A DNA stretch of 64,000 bases from Schizophyllum amplum (taxonomy: Eukaryota > Basidiomycota > Agaricomycetes > Agaricales > Schizophyllaceae). Below, piece after piece: positions 11,795-25,700 of this stretch (the first letter of the stretch is position 1; each line of letters opens with the position of its first letter). The translations under genes and the position numbers were made by a program. The notes below the pieces were generated by a model. That model did no database searches and was not told where the DNA came from. It saw only the letters and a list, made by a program, of their open reading frames with translations. The stretch spans positions 2,170,001-2,234,000 of the forward strand of contig VDMD01000003.1 in NCBI GenBank assembly GCA_007026445.1. Reading direction: 5' to 3'.

Positions 11795-14700
11795 TGCGAG
11801 GATACTCTGCGGTGAGTAGTGGTCGCTTCTGGACAGACTATGAGGTCGAGCTGTTGGAGACTGTCAGGCAGCGGAGAAGCGGGTCTTTATAGGGAAATGG
11901 GCGTACACAAACGAGACCTTGGACCGGCCGCACATGCATGGTCATAATGTCGTCCTGCACAATATTCATGTTGGGTCGGCGTGAATGTCATCGATCGTCA
12001 CAAGTGCCGGGTCATAGCGTGGCACAACCACTTCATATCATTACCTATGGGTCGACAGAAATATCGGCGAAGGACCGCCGGGACCGAATGGTCAGAGCGT
12101 ATTCATGATCTGCAAAGGAATTTATGACTTGTCTCAGTGCAAGTAAGCCACTGGTCGCGACTCAAGGATGGGCAAGTCACCCAACGAGGGTGGAGGGCCA
12201 GTCCATGGCGAGATTGTCTTGCAGCGGGAGAAGACGCGCGTGAGCGCGCGAGGCAAGGTTGTCGGCCAATTGAAGACCATGTCGTGGACACCGGGAGAGT
12301 TTGGGGAGAGTATACATATGCGTTCGTCAGAGATTGTATGAGCTATGGAACGAGCGCGCAAACAGGATAGCGGAGCCCACAAATAAGGCCAAGAGAGCGA
12401 TAGCAAGGTCGTCAGGATGACGACAAGACCGCAAGCTAGACAGTGAGACCATAAGCTCAAGAGTGATGTCGAGAGACCGAGGGGCTCCAGAGCGAGGTTG
12501 TGAGCTCAAGATAGGGGCCGTAAGCTCGAAATCGAGGCCGTCAGCTCGAAAAAGAGGCCGTCAGCTCGAGAGCCAAACTATCCGCTAACGAGCGAGGATG
12601 TGAGCTCAAGCGAAGACCGTAGACCACCAGCGCTGCTGCGACTCGGAAGACCTAAGAAGAAAAAAAGAATTGGCGATGAAGACCTTCGTATTGATCAGGC
12701 GAAGTCCGACGCGTCTGTCGAGAAAAGCATGCGCGGGCGAGTGAGACACGCGTGGGCTGGGCTAAAGGAGGCGGAAAAACGCGCGTTGAGGATTGTCTAC
12801 GTTGCTCTTGCGCATGTCGGGGTGTCGCCTTCCATAGGTGTCAGTCAGAAAGTCGTGCAGCACGTTTGAGAAGATCGCCGACCACGTAAAGCGAAGAGAG
12901 GTAGACGAGGAGAGTGAGTGCTCACCAGGATACAGCGCCGTCTTCATCGGAGGGAAAAGAGGTTGAGATTAAATCGAGCGAGCCGGACTCTAGCAGATGG
13001 ACGAGCGCCGATGACGGGGATCTACTACGTGGCGTCAGCACGTCTGGATCGCAATCAACAGGACGAAGGGGCAAAAGATGAGGATATCGAGGGACAGGCA
13101 CCAAAGTTCGAGAGGCCCGAGTGATACGGGCAGGATACGGGCTGACGGATCGACGAAGTATCGAAATAGTGCGGGCAGGCAAGCTTCGAGGATGAGTTCA
13201 GCGGATATGATTGAAAGGCTTACATATCAAAAAAGTACAACATGATATAGAGGCGATGCTGAACAGACGTAGAGCTTTGTCGAGCGTGTCGGCGGAGGGA
13301 TGCAAAACTCGCAAATCTGCCCGAAATGAAGGGGCGCTCGCAGGAGGCAGGGGGGGCGTCAGTTTACAGGCTATGCAAGACTCCAGAATTATCGGAGCGA
13401 TCTCTGTATTCATGAAGCCTAGACACATTTCGACAGCCGTTATTTTGCGTGGGCCCTTGCGCGTCGTGAGCAGCCAGAGCGCCAGATATGCTCAGTACAA
13501 GTGAGTTTAGACCTCGCTGAGGCTCACTCAGAGCGCCTCCGTACGCAGGGAGAGCAAACAATACCGCAAGGCGTCGTGAGAGCAAAGAACAAAAGCCGTC
13601 TTTGCTTGTCGTTGTTGATTCCGAGCGTCAACGGGTCCAGGGTTCGGGCCGATTCCCCCGTCCTCGCGCGGCGGATTCTCTCAAGGCTCTCGCGCGTTCA
13701 TCTTCTTGACCATCACCACGTCTACTTATCTCTGTTGGAATATTCAAGGACTCACTTCTTAGATACCTCGTATCCTGGACCGAGGTCCTGCGAAGCTACT
13801 GAGATCGCTTTACGACCGTCCAAGACGCGCAGGATGAACTCGACCACGACAGTGCAGCGGTCCGGGTCAGGCAGCGTTCAGAAGGCAGAGCAGTGGAAGG
13901 TATGCAGATATACTCTCTATCTACGCATTCTTTTCAAAACTGCTTCTTGACAGTCCTGATCGAGATCGCCCGTCTGACGGGCAAATCCTCAATCTCGACC
14001 CCGAAGGCTTCGGCTTCGCCAAAAGGGTCGCCGCACGTCCACCACAAGCCAGGGCTCGGCACTCTCTTTCCATCGCACAGACTCGATGCTGCCAGGAAGC
14101 TACTGCCATGAAGGAGACGGGGTGCTGCCCGCCCAGCGGTAGACTTTGGTGATCGAGGGCGCGAGACGAATTTTGAATCACGGTGCGTGCATTCGTTCTT
14201 CCCGAGGCACAGAACTCATAATTTACCTTCAGATGGTCTCCTACTAGGTACTACGCAGGAGAGTAGTTCGTCGAATCGCCTTGCAACGCCTCCATCGTGC
14301 CGCCTACATCACGACCAAGCCCCCCACGACAATGCGTATCCGCCGCCTCCTACATCCGCTGCTCCCCACCATCACTCCGCATGAGGGAGACGTCCCAGGC
14401 TCGACGTCCGCTCGCGCACATCCAACTGCGACTGTCCTGGGGCGCGGCGCGCGACCTTGGACAGATCGCCCTTCCAGCACTACACAGCGCTCTCAACGAC
14501 GGAAAACGACAACGTCAGCTGATCGACAACGGTAGCTGCGGTACGCTACGCTGGAGAATGGTGGGGAGATTACCGCCCTCGACGTTGTCGGATATCATCG
14601 CCCTCGCCGATGTCGACCAGAGGAGGGTGCCATCCGCGTCACCTGTCTCGTCTTGCCGCCGCATGCCAGCGCCCCCGCACGCCAGCGCCCCCGTACGCCA

Positions 14701-15603
14701 CGCCCCTCGCATTCTTGATGACCTCGGATGTCGTCCGCGACTGACGAGGCAGGCCGTACTCGACAACGAAACCTTCTCATCACCCGTCTCTTTGCCACTC
14801 GCCGCGCCTGCGCACGCAGGGACATCAAGCATGCCCTCCACGTCGGACGACTAGTCCTCGGTGGGGAGTCAGATGGGTCGTGGGTCGCCGTCGGACGAAT
14901 TCCTCTGCCATCGCGTCGCGTGTGCGTCGGCGGCGCGCGCTACGTCGTAGAGTCGGTGGCGTGTCTCTAGGTCTAGCGAGCCCGACATCGACCGTGCGTC
15001 TCAATTCGTCAAAAACGCGTCTCGGCTCGACGGCGAGGCATCCAGTAGTCACTGCGTTGACGTGTCGAACATTTAGCATTCGGGCGACCTCGACGGCGCG
15101 TCTCGTCCTCAGGTTGACAGCGCGTCTCATCGCGATCCGATGTTACCATCGCGCTCGAGTTCTGCTTTTGGATGTCGTGTATTGGACCGGGACACCGCGT
15201 ACTGCTCTCGGGTGTTGGCTCGTCGGCCATCTATTGGTGAGTGGTGGGCCCGTCTACGTATATGCCCTCAGACTCATCGCTCGACGATAGGAGCCCGTGC
15301 GAGATCGTTCTACGACCTCGTCGAGGTCGCTGGCCCAATTATAGTCGTTGGCGTGGATATGTACGTACGTGTTCGCGTCGTATGTCTTGTTTATCGTTCT
15401 CACTGCCCGAAGCAGTTTTGTTCGCCGTGTATACATATGTAGATTTCAATAAATCCTATGCTCTAGTCGAAAGGCAGTCGGTCCACACCTCGCTATCCTT
15501 CCCCACCCATTGAATGCTTTCGCAACACGCCTATCTTCTTCTGCTAATACGTCCTTTCCTGAATTTTCGAGCAAGATCCACGATCGACGTGGGCCCAACG
15601 CAC
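11795..15603. other. Inverted unit C spacer, no confident gene
   Basis: Read on the minus strand, this region follows the spacers of units A and B. Shared landmarks are the AAAGACGG/CTTTG block near 13.6 kb, the GCTCGA-type repeats near 12.4-12.6 kb, and the palindrome with arms CGACCTCG/CGAGGTCG at 15313-15329. Short frames near 13.83-14.1 kb (MNSTTTVQRSGSGSVQKAEQ) could be a gene fragment, but their splicing does not hold frame. Confidence 0.45.
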
Positions 15604-15898
15604 CTTTGTCTTTCTGCTCGCCATCTTTCATAGCCCTGCCGCCTTCTGCTATGAGGTGTCCTTCCGTCTCCGCTGCCATCCTGATTTGCACGCTCACCGC
15701 TGACACTCCGGGTTCCTCGCTCGTCGTCGCTGCAGCTCCCTCGCCCGTCGTCGCTCCGGATTTCACGTGCACCACCGTCTCAGCCCCTTCGTCCGTCGCT
15801 TTGCGTACCTCGCCCGCTATCACCAACCTATTTTCCTGCTTTGCGATCGCCTCAGTATGCGCACATGTGGAAGGCAAACGTCGAGACGCCCGTGTCAC
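15604..15898 (-). pseudogene. Remnant of NLR C-terminal tail (unit C)
   Basis: On the minus strand this frame encodes an Ala/Glu/Val-rich tail (EGAETVV, TTGEGAAATTSEE) of the same character as the tails of NLR A and B. It is followed by the GTGCGT segment and then by ~300 bp of 3' flank clearly homologous to units A and B at DNA level, palindrome included. No ankyrin, NACHT or N-terminal domain can be found upstream, where an unrelated gene begins. The reading is a truncated NLR left by a rearrangement. Confidence 0.5.
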
Positions 15899-16674
15899 GG
15901 TGCGTCGGCGCGTGGGGGGAGACCAATGAGTGACACCATTACTGAGGGCGAAGGAACTTCAGGTGATGACAGGCACTCGTGAGAGACCATGAGCTGGTCG
16001 AGGCGTGGATTGTGGCAATGAATGACGCATGCCTCACACCTAGGAGCGCGTCTGCTGTGGTGCGTTCCCGTGTCCTCATAGAGTCAACAGCTTTGGCTGA
16101 CTTTCCGAAGAGCACCGAGAGCTGCTAAAAGCCTGCACCCGTGACTTCTAGTGGGCCTGAAAACGACACGACGGCGAAGTTACTCAATCTTCCATTGCGA
16201 TCCAATCTTGCCATCAAAGACGGTTTTTCCTGGTAAGCTTCTCGAAGCTTGTTTGTGGCACAATACATGATGCATGAAGCAGCAGCTTCCCTTCGCCGCA
16301 TTGTCCGCCAACAGTGAACGTGCGACTCAATTGAATGTCGGGCTGCGACTTGGCTGTGCTATCACAGCTTTGAGCACCGTGGGTGCGCTTCCATATCTTA
16401 TTATGGTGCACCTTGACCGCTTCGGCAATTGTCTTAAGCTTTTGGAAGATCTGCATTCAACAAGGCCCACTGTGAAAAATTTCAGAAGCCGTGAGTGAGT
16501 CAGCGAGCCGGCCTGATGCCGAACGGTTGTAGCATGTTGTGCACAGGACGGATAAGCAGGTATAAAAGACGGGCGACAAAGGCCACGCAAAGATATCTCT
16601 GTGCCTCCTTCCATCGCCCCATTTCTTGCTCAACGCCGTCGAGTGACAGATCACTGCAGATCTTCGAAACCGTA
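15899..16674. promoter_or_regulatory. Upstream region of the 16.7-kb gene with TATA box
   Basis: GTATAAAAGACGGG at about 16560 is a good TATA box, some 115 nt before the ATG at 16675. I see no other feature in this stretch. Confidence 0.4.
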
Positions 16675-17737
16675 ATGTCGTACAATCTACAGTGTGAGTG
16701 GTCGTTGTCTCGCAGCTGTTCACATCCTGCCATTGCTCATGTACCGTCAGACAATCCAACGACAGGATACTGGCAGGTGCCCAGCACCGGTGGCTCTTCT
16801 CAGTACTCGGAGAGATCAGAATCTAATACTCCATGTGTGTAACATGCTTGACGATGTCGGAAAATAGGTTGATCATCAGTCTACAGACCTGCCGGAATAC
16901 GTGCAACGTGGGCAGTCCGTTGCGGTCTCATCGTCACACCTCAGTCCCCGGGTGCCCTCTCTTGCGCATGGTACGATCTCTAGCTCTGACGGGGCCGTGC
17001 AGGATGTCGAGCAACATCCCATTGACTGGGAAGCCTTCATACATTGGCTGAATTGCCTGCCCCCGCGCTACCCGCTCATGGAGAGATATCCGGAGTACAG
17101 GGCCAGGATCCAGCACATTAGAGTGGTCGATGCGACTCTACCTATTGCTCGCTTCGAGGTCATACTTGAGCGCGAACTCCAGGTTCGCCTCCCCAACGAG
17201 AACTACGACGAATTCGACTCGTACAGGCACGCCATGGCCAGCTTATTCTACCGCCTTTTCTGCCACCCCCCAGAGGGGATGACACAGATTTGTGTCGTAC
17301 TGCACACGGTGGTGGAACCTCAAGATATCCTGAAGGACATCGCAGAGTGTGTCAATGACAGCAATGCAGTTGTTCCCCACCTCATCATTCACATCAAAAA
17401 CAATGCGTGCGCTAGCTGGCTGGCCCAATACTCTTTTCCGACTTTCAGGGGCCTGCGTGATGTGACGCTAGTGGGAGAGACCAGGCTTGTCCCGCTGTTT
17501 GCGAATATGCTCAAGGACCCCATGCAAAATCCTTTGTTGACAGAAGCTACAATTGATTGTCCACTCACGCGCAAGGACAAACAGACTATCGCCAATTTCT
17601 TTATTGAATTGAAGCTCGATACTGTAGTGTTCCCTCTGTACCAAGATGGAAAGCGCTCCTTGCAGTGGGTCCGCAGGGCAGATGGCATCGACATTGTGAA
17701 CACTGTTCTCAGCGAGCTCCCGGAGATACCCAATTGA
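16675..17737 (+). CDS. Hypothetical two-exon protein, 339 residues
   Basis: Exons 16675-16836 and 16880-17737 give 339 residues. The 43-nt intron begins GTGTAA and ends ATCAG, and the join is in phase 0. The N-terminal ~85 residues are Ser/Pro-rich. The rest is a well-balanced globular sequence: WEAFIHWLNCLPPRYPLMERYPEYRAR, then alternating hydrophobic stretches such as DVTLVGETRLVPLFANML and LDTVVFPLYQDGKRSLQWVRRADG. It resembles the helix-strand rhythm of fungal F-box/LRR-like hypothetical proteins, but no F-box is clear. It sits between the broken unit C and a repeat field and has no copy elsewhere in the window. Function unknown. Confidence 0.6.
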
Positions 17738-20700
17738 GTTCGTACTATGCCGGAATCATGCAGTATTTATTACAGGATGTACATGACACACAAAGCGAGT
17801 AGAATTCGATATGTGAGGCCTCTAACTCCAAGCCTTTGAAGAGCGAATACTATACATCGAATTGAACCTTCCACAACGCAGGCCGCATTGCTGGCATACT
17901 CATAGCGCTCAGTCGGCCGCGACGTTGAGGCGGGCTCTTTAGCGCCATCCAGTAGCAGGGTAGCATCACCGTCCCCGTGTATACCTCGTCGAAGGCCCAC
18001 CCCTGGATCCTGCACACCGCTTCCGTTAACTCCTTGTGTGGGCGCACAACAGGCGAACTGCCATGCGCAGTGAGGTTACACACAAAGAAGGGCGAATGAA
18101 ATGCAGTGTAATGGAATTCTTATTGTTTGTTTCTTAATGATGATAGCAGGCGCCGGTACAATAAGTGGAGGGGGAAAGTTGCGATCATCATTCTCCGTCG
18201 AAATTCAGGCTCGCAGTGGACGCGCACCGCGTTCCGCCAGTGAGACGCGCCGACAATGCTCGGACGAGAGGCGCGCTTCAGCGCTCGGAGCGAGATGCAC
18301 CTTCGACACGACGGAGAGAGGCGTCATCAACCCTGGGACGAGACCGCGCCGTCGACGCAAGAGCGAGACGAGTCCATGCGGGAGCAAGACGGGTCGTCCA
18401 CGAGGGAGCGAGACGGGTCGTCCATGCAGGAGCGAAACAGCGCCGTCCAGAAGGGAGCGAGACAGCGCCATCAACGCAAGAGCGAGACCGTCTGGCTACG
18501 CGGGAGCTAGACGCTCTGTCACCGACACGCAGACGACAGACGAATCGCGCCTTCCACCCGGGGACGGGCCGCGCGATTAACGCGAAAGCGAGACGCCCGC
18601 TCGACGCGTATATGGGATGTGCCATTGACGCACACGCGACTCGATGGCCGACGGGTTTCCCTCACGCACCGCGGAGGCTCCCGAACGCGCTGTCGAGCAC
18701 TCTTGACGCCCATCGTCGAGTTCCCCTTCCCGCCGTCGAGCTCTCCTAACCCGCCGTAGAATTCCCGCCCGATCGAGGTCCCCGAACGCGCCGTCGAGTT
18801 CCCCAAACGCGCTGGCGAGTTCCCGTAACCCTCGAGGAGTCCACCGTCCGTGCGACTGCCAATCACCCGACAATGGCAGAAGGCAAGCGAGTTGAACGGC
18901 GGAAGGAGCGATGCCTACGAAGGGAGCGAGGGCGCTGTAGACCAATGGACCATTGCGGAAAGCAGGAGCGTTAGATGGCGAGGAAGCGACAGTGACGGCG
19001 GTCGGACTGGTGGCAACGGCGGCCGGACTAGTGGCGACGGCGGGATTGGTGAGTGATTGATAATGGAGTCGGAGGGAATGGTGGTGACGGCGGAATCGGT
19101 GGAGATTCGAGGACGACTGCGCCAGCCGCGTCGCGAGCAATATCCTCAATCGTCGAGAACGACATCCTCCATCGTCAAAAACGACTCTGCCATCGTCAAG
19201 AATGACACCGTCCATCATCGAGAACGATGCCGCCAGCGTCGAGAAGATGACTCCACATCGCTAGATCACATTCGCCAGCGACATGGACGACCTCGCATGG
19301 CTCGAGGTTGGATCCGCATCGCTCGAGGTCAAATCCGCATGGCTCGAGGTCAAATCCGCATCACTCGAGGACGATTTCTGAACGATCGAGAACGGTGCGC
19401 GGTACGATAGGCGTCGTAGTCCACTGGTCCAGCGGGCGTTATCCTCCATCGCTGAGACGGCTCTGCCAGCGTAGCGCCTGGCATCATGCAGCGTAGGCAT
19501 TCGTCGTCCGCCGACATCCTCCACCATCGAGGGCGACATCCCCCATCGTCGAGGACGACATGTGCCATCATCGAAGACGACATGTGCCATCATCGAAGAC
19601 GACATAGGCCACCGTCGAGGACGACAAAGATTTGTCGAGAACAGCATGAGCGATCGCGAGGTGGAGTCCCCCGAGACTGCATGCCGCGTGACCCCAGAGT
19701 TGCACGACGTATCGTCCGTGGGCAAGATCGGTGGTGGTAGGCGATGGACGGGCGAACCTGGAGGTGGGCGAGCAGCCATCGGATGTTCGAGCGAACGTGG
19801 GGTCGGGAAAGAGACGGAGGCAGATCTCGAACTTGCAAAGGCGGCGGACGAGGGAAGGCGGCGGGCGAAGGAGGCCGCAAGACGAGGAAGGCTGCGGACG
19901 AGGAAAGCGGCGGACGAGGAAAGCGGCGGACGAGTGAAGCGGTGGGACAAGGGAGGCGGCGAATATGTATGAGTGGTTGCGAGCTTGGGTCGGGACATGG
20001 GCGACCTGGCGGAGGCGTTTCCGGGCGGCTTGACGGACGTCTCGATCGGTGAGGAGAGCATCTGAAGTCAAAGATGAGTGTCGTGCGTGTTGAGGACAAG
20101 GAGCGCGTCTTCGCCCGATATGGAAGAACAATGAAGAAGCTCCGCTTGCTCTTCACCGCCATGTTCCTGAACTTTGAGACCAGATCTCCACCAAATCCTC
20201 ACGCGAAGGACCCAAGAACGCAACATATACATGCTATATCCCCTCTGAATTCTAGGGGGCGGCGAGCAGTTCGAACGTTCGACGCCTGCATCCGCGGCCA
20301 GCGCGCGACCGAGGTGGGAACGCCTCGATGTGAGACGTGCGTGAACATATATTATCTATTGTCCACGAGCTCACAGCTCAATGAAGTGTTCTGGAGCGGG
20401 ACTGGACACGCAGGAGAACTCGGCCGCTCGCTGTCTGGCGAGGACGACAGCAGATGTTGCTGGTGATCCCCGCGCGGTGCGTGTTGCGTCCTGGCTGGCG
20501 CCGTCTGTACCCATACCCTTACAACAGATCTGCATGCTCCTAATTTATCAGAGCTGCTCATCAGGGTGGTCGCTGCTGTCGTCCTCTCGACGTCGATCGG
20601 ACTTGATCCTCCAAATCCACTGGACGAGGTACGTCTCGCGAAGTACTCCTCCTCACGCCCGTCTGATCATCTTCAAGACCAGCCCGACACTTATCGCACA

Positions 20701-21755
20701 CGGACTACCAGATACCTTCTCTCATCACGCCGGACGCGCAAGTCTCACGGTTCTCGACCTCAAACCCCTCGCGTCCTGTACAAGGTCATCTCCAGCCTCC
20801 CCTACGACTTCCCTTCCCGCGATTTTGCTCTCAGGATATGCACAGGGTCGTCCTCGAATACCATATCCAGTTGTCGGTCCCTCAGACATCTGCAGCGTCG
20901 GCGGCTTCATCTTGGATGCGACGCAGCGTTGTCGCTCGCGTCACGTGACATTCCGCCATTTTCTACGCTCGGAATCGTCTGCTGTGCGACTTTGCCCCCA
21001 GATCGCCGACTTGATTTTTCCCGTACTGGACCGGCGATACTCCTCAACGTCTTAGGAATAGAATCCCTCCTATGGCTATCGGCGAGGACCGGCAGTACGC
21101 GGACGGCCCTTCCAGCTTCCCGCAGCTATTCACCGAGACTTTCGCTAACCCCTCCGTGAAACGGTACACCTGCGCGCGCATCCCCACAGGCATCCGCGCC
21201 TTTGCCTGAGCATCCGCATGTCTAATCTCTGTGTTTGCGCACCTCTACCAACGCCCGCGCACCTCTACCGGCGCCCGCGCGCCTGTATCGGCGTCTGCCA
21301 CCCGTACTTGCACGCGCGCATCCAACCGGGCGCGCGCCAACGCCGGCCATCCTGCGACCCTGGCACAACTCCCGCTCGCTCTCGCCCGGCACGTCGCGAT
21401 CGGAGGGTCCTCGCTCGCGCCCTCAGCGAGCGGGGCTTGTCTGCGACTTCAGCTAGCGGGATTTGCTCGCGCACTCAGCGAGCGGGGCTCGTTTACGCCC
21501 TCAGCGCGCGGGACTCGCTTATGCTCTCAGCGAGGGGGACTCGTCTACGCCCTCAGCTAGCGGGACTCATCTACGCCTTCAGCGAGCGGGACTCGTTTGC
21601 GCCCTCACGCTCATCTGTTGGGGTCGCGCCCGCAGTTAGCGCGTCCATGCCTTCAGCTGGCGCTTCCACGTTCCCAGTTAGCGCGGCGACGCCATCAAAT
21701 AGAGCGGGGAGCTGACGATGAGCCAGCTCATCCTCTCGCGGGACTTGTCGTCGGC

Positions 21756-21801
<46 letters not shown>

Positions 21802-22764
21802 GACGTCATTGTAGCGGTCTGCGCTCAGCTATAGGCGTAGCTGGCGCTTACGCGGACTCAGTATCTGGGGCGGCAGGGCGTACCGCTCAACCAAGGCTGA
21901 TTTTTCCTGCTAGAATCGCGAGCGGGAACTAACGATAATCAATTCTTTCATTCTCGACGCCCGTCATTGTGTCCGGCGCATGCTTTGGTTGTTCTCTGAG
22001 CTGTACGACTTGCCTCGTCCTATGTTGCGGGTGTAGTGCGTCAATCGTCTGCTCTTGTCCTGCCCGCTCCTGACGAATGTCTCTCAGCAGGGGGGTATAT
22101 AGGCTGATGCAATTGCAAGCTTGAAATGTCGATTATTGCCATATCTAGTATTCTGTCCTTCGGGGCATAATTTTATCTTTCAAGTCGCAACTCGCGTGAA
22201 AGCTCAATATTGCACCCTCGTGCCTGGCATTCAACGACTTCGCCGCTCGGTATGACTACGCTCCGATTGAATCCCCATCTGTGCTCGAACCTACAAGTTG
22301 GGATCGAAGGTGTCGGTATAGTAGCAATCAAGAAGCTCAATACAGCACAGAGACGCGTTCGGCCCCATGTCACCCTTCGGAGAAGGCGAACTGGCGAGTC
22401 CCAGGAATATTCGAGCTCAGCTTCCCGGGCCGTCCCTATCGTCCTTTTCACTCTGACGTGGCTATTGACAACATCACAGCTCTACCCTTTGCACAGCCGC
22501 TCTGCGGCAGTGCGGGCTGCTTCCTCGACAGCACCCAAGCTCGAAATAGGTACCTCACACGTGCCCAATCCTCATAGAAGGCACTCAATGAACTTTACAG
22601 CTCTATTCTACGGAGCGATGGAAGCGCCGACGGCAATGCGGCAGCCTCGCAGCTGACGTCCGGCAACCTGGCAAGCGTCTCCATCCGCATCTTCCCCTCT
22701 GACCTCGACCAGTGACCACGACCACAACCCTACGGCGCCAGCGACATTCGTACCGACGACGACC
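17738..22764. other. Minisatellite-rich region between units, no confident gene
   Basis: 18.2-18.8 kb is built on GAGCGAGAC/GCGCCGTC repeats. 19.1-19.65 kb has units such as GCTCGAGGTCAAATCCGCAT (near 19.3 kb) and GACGACATGTGCCATCATCG (near 19.57 kb). 19.83-19.95 kb repeats GGCGGACGAGGAAAGC. A minus-strand frame (19261-20061) opening MLSSPIETSVKPPGNASA shares a pattern with frames in unit B (around 29.0-29.3 kb), so a decaying gene family may lie under these repeats. 20.5-21.05 kb has two long overlapping frames with possible introns, but no convincing domain. Confidence 0.4.
21415..21810. repeat. ~26-bp minisatellite followed by a GGTCAGC heptamer array
   Basis: At ~21415-21610 about seven imperfect copies of a unit like GCGGGACTCGTCTACGCCC plus TCAGCGA lie head to tail. 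At ~21757-21800 the heptamer GGTCAGC repeats six or more times without change. All reading frames here are repeat translations. Confidence 0.75.
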
Positions 22765-25700
22765 ATGCGAGACTCTCCCTCACCGTCGTCCCACCGCCCT
22801 TCATGGCGGCAAGCGATGCTCCATCCGATCAGTTCTGGACTTTTCGGTCACTCGAGGAGCTCGTCTCCAGAACGATCTACAATGCATTCGACCTCATCGC
22901 TCTCGCTGCCGTTCTCATGGTCGTCGAGCCATTCGATCAAGTATTCGTCGACTGACTCTACGACGACGCTGGTTGTCCCGGAATCGAGTGCTCCGATCGC
23001 TCCGTCTGCGCCGCCGCCGCCCAGGCCAACGCCTACGGACCCGCTCGCCGCGCTGTGGGAGCAGGCGATCGAGCGCTATCGGAGCGAGACGGGGACCGAC
23101 CTCTTCGCGCAGAGCGACGCGCTTTTCGACTCGGAGACCGCGATCCTACGCTATATTGACGAGCAGGAGAAGACATTCGCGCAATTTCGCGCCGACGGGC
23201 CACAGCGCCTCCGAGCCGCGCTCGCGCCAGTGGCTGCTGCGTGTGGGCCCCTCTGCACGATCGCTGGGGAGGGCGCTAGTCTGGTAAGTCCGACCGCTTC
23301 ACGATCACTGTAACCATTGCTGATGTACGGCTTCAGATATTCGCGCCTTCGAAGGTTCTCTTTACCGCTGTCGGTGAGCTTGCCAAGGTGCGTCGCGCGC
23401 GTAACTCTGAAGCCTTTGCTGACGTTGACGTAGGTTGCGGTGGAGGTGCGCGAGGAACTGGATTCGATTGTGGACGCCTTCGACACCATCGAGCACCACC
23501 TGCGCGTCCTGAAGCCCATCGCCGCGCGTGATGTACTGCAGGACGAGGCCTTGAAAGAGACGTCGGTCAGGTTGCTTGCGCAAATTCTGGTCGTGCTCGG
23601 CGTGATCCAGAAAGTGCGAAAAGACGGGCGGCTCGGTGGGTGCTACCAGCACACGTCGCGTGTCAACTGACGTCTGTCCCCAGTCCTTTGGCTGAAGATG
23701 CTGGGCGGCTCGAAGCAGGTTTCCTCAGCATTGGACGAGCTAGGGCGCCTCGCAACGAACCAGCATCAAACAATTTCGGCCGTCACGCTCTCAACGGCGC
23801 GGGAGACGATGGCGATCCTGACCGATGGAAAAGCAGGTACGTCGCCTCGCTTGGGTGTCTCGTCGTTTGCTAACTATCTCTCCGCCGTTCTAGCGGATAA
23901 GCACGAACACGATGTAACGCATGCATCTCTTGCCTGCATTGCAAAGACAGCGCAGGACATTCATGGTATGTATGCTTACCAGCCGTCTATGAACCGACGC
24001 TGATGCCTTCAACAGATACCATTCGTCGAAGCGACGCCGCGACGCAGGGCCAGATTATCGCCAACCGCGGGTTTCTCGAGAACATACAAAGGGCGCTTCT
24101 GCAGCAGATCAACGAGATGAGGGTGAATCAAAGTGAGTCGTGTGATCAGCACCCACCCATTGCGCGCTGACAGGTAGTTCTTTCAGGAGACGCGGATATA
24201 GACAAGATCTACGAATGGCTGGAGTACCCGGACTCGTCTGTTAAGATGAATACTCTACTGGAGGATCGTGCGAGCTCGACGGGATCCTGGTTTCTCGATG
24301 GCGAGGCGTACACGGCCTTCAAGGGGCGAGCCAAAAGGAGTATCTGGCTGCACGGTCAAGGTGCGACCATGGCCTGAGATTGCAAATTGTCCGCTGACGG
24401 ATAGTCGACTAGCCGGTTGCGGGAAGAGTACGATGATGTAATGCCTTTCGTTGAGCTTTCGACTCTCTTCACTTATCGCCTTCCTTCAGTGCAGCCGCTA
24501 TCAAAGATATTGAGGCGAACATTGCATGCTGTGCTGCAACGGACCTTGTTATCACTCACTTATTCGACACGACGAACGGCCGCAAGAATCGGACTCTGCG
24601 CGCACTTGTCTCATCGCTGCTCTGCCAGCTTGCAATGAAGAGGGAGGAGTGTGCCGCCGAGCTGCTCAAGCTTCGCAAGGCCAGCTCGATGGGACGCTCC
24701 CAGCTATTGCTCGAGGTGATACAGCGCCACCTAGACAGTTTGCTTCGCGCCCTGCCCGTGCATGTCTTCATCGTCGTGGATGCGCTTGACGAGGCCAATG
24801 ACGACAATTTCGACAAGACTATCCCATTCCTCGAGCACCTTCTCACTCATGCGAATGTCTCCCTACTTCTCTCCAGCCGTCATGAGGTACCTTTCCGCGC
24901 GCAACTGGAGAAGCTTGCTCATGCCCATGTGCCAATGGAGGAGGGTCTCGTAACAGATGAGATCATGACTGTTCTCGATCAAGTCCTTTGCTCCGGTGGC
25001 ACGCTGGGCACAAAGACGAGCGAAACTACCAAAGATAACATAAGAAGGGTGGTCCGAGCAACTGCTGACGGAAAGTGAGTAAGCTACCTTATGGCACAAA
25101 TCAATCAATCATTGATCGACGAGTCACAGCTTTCGCTGGGCTGCGCTGCAGTTACGAGTGCTCGCCTCCGTTGCGGCAATACCTATCATGGTGGACCAAT
25201 GTCTTCAGAATATTCCCAAGACGCTCGCCGAAGAATACGAACGACGATTGGAGTCGATTGCTGACAACACTCGCGTGAATGCCCGGGAACTCCTCATCTG
25301 GGCTCTGTTCACTCATACCCCACTGTCAGCCGACGACTTTGCGCAGCTTCTGTCTTTCGACTACTTCAAGCACCCGCTAGTCTTTGAACCCTCCATGCAG
25401 CCCTCATCTGTGGATGATGTCTTAAACTTGGTTGGTTCGACATTCCTCTCCCAACGTGATGGTCAGATACGCATCGCACACGCCTCTGTGACGGATTACT
25501 TGCTCGGAGACCATAAGGCTTGGCTTCTTCCTATCGACCGCAACCTCGCATATTCCTCCATGACCAGGACCTGCCTTGCGTATCTAAAACACGGCGGAGT
25601 CTTGAGCACTGAGACGGGCGTACATCACATGGTCTGGACGTGGGTTTTCTATGCCTCGAAGGCGAACTACGGTGACGATGACGATCTCAAGGGCGAGATA

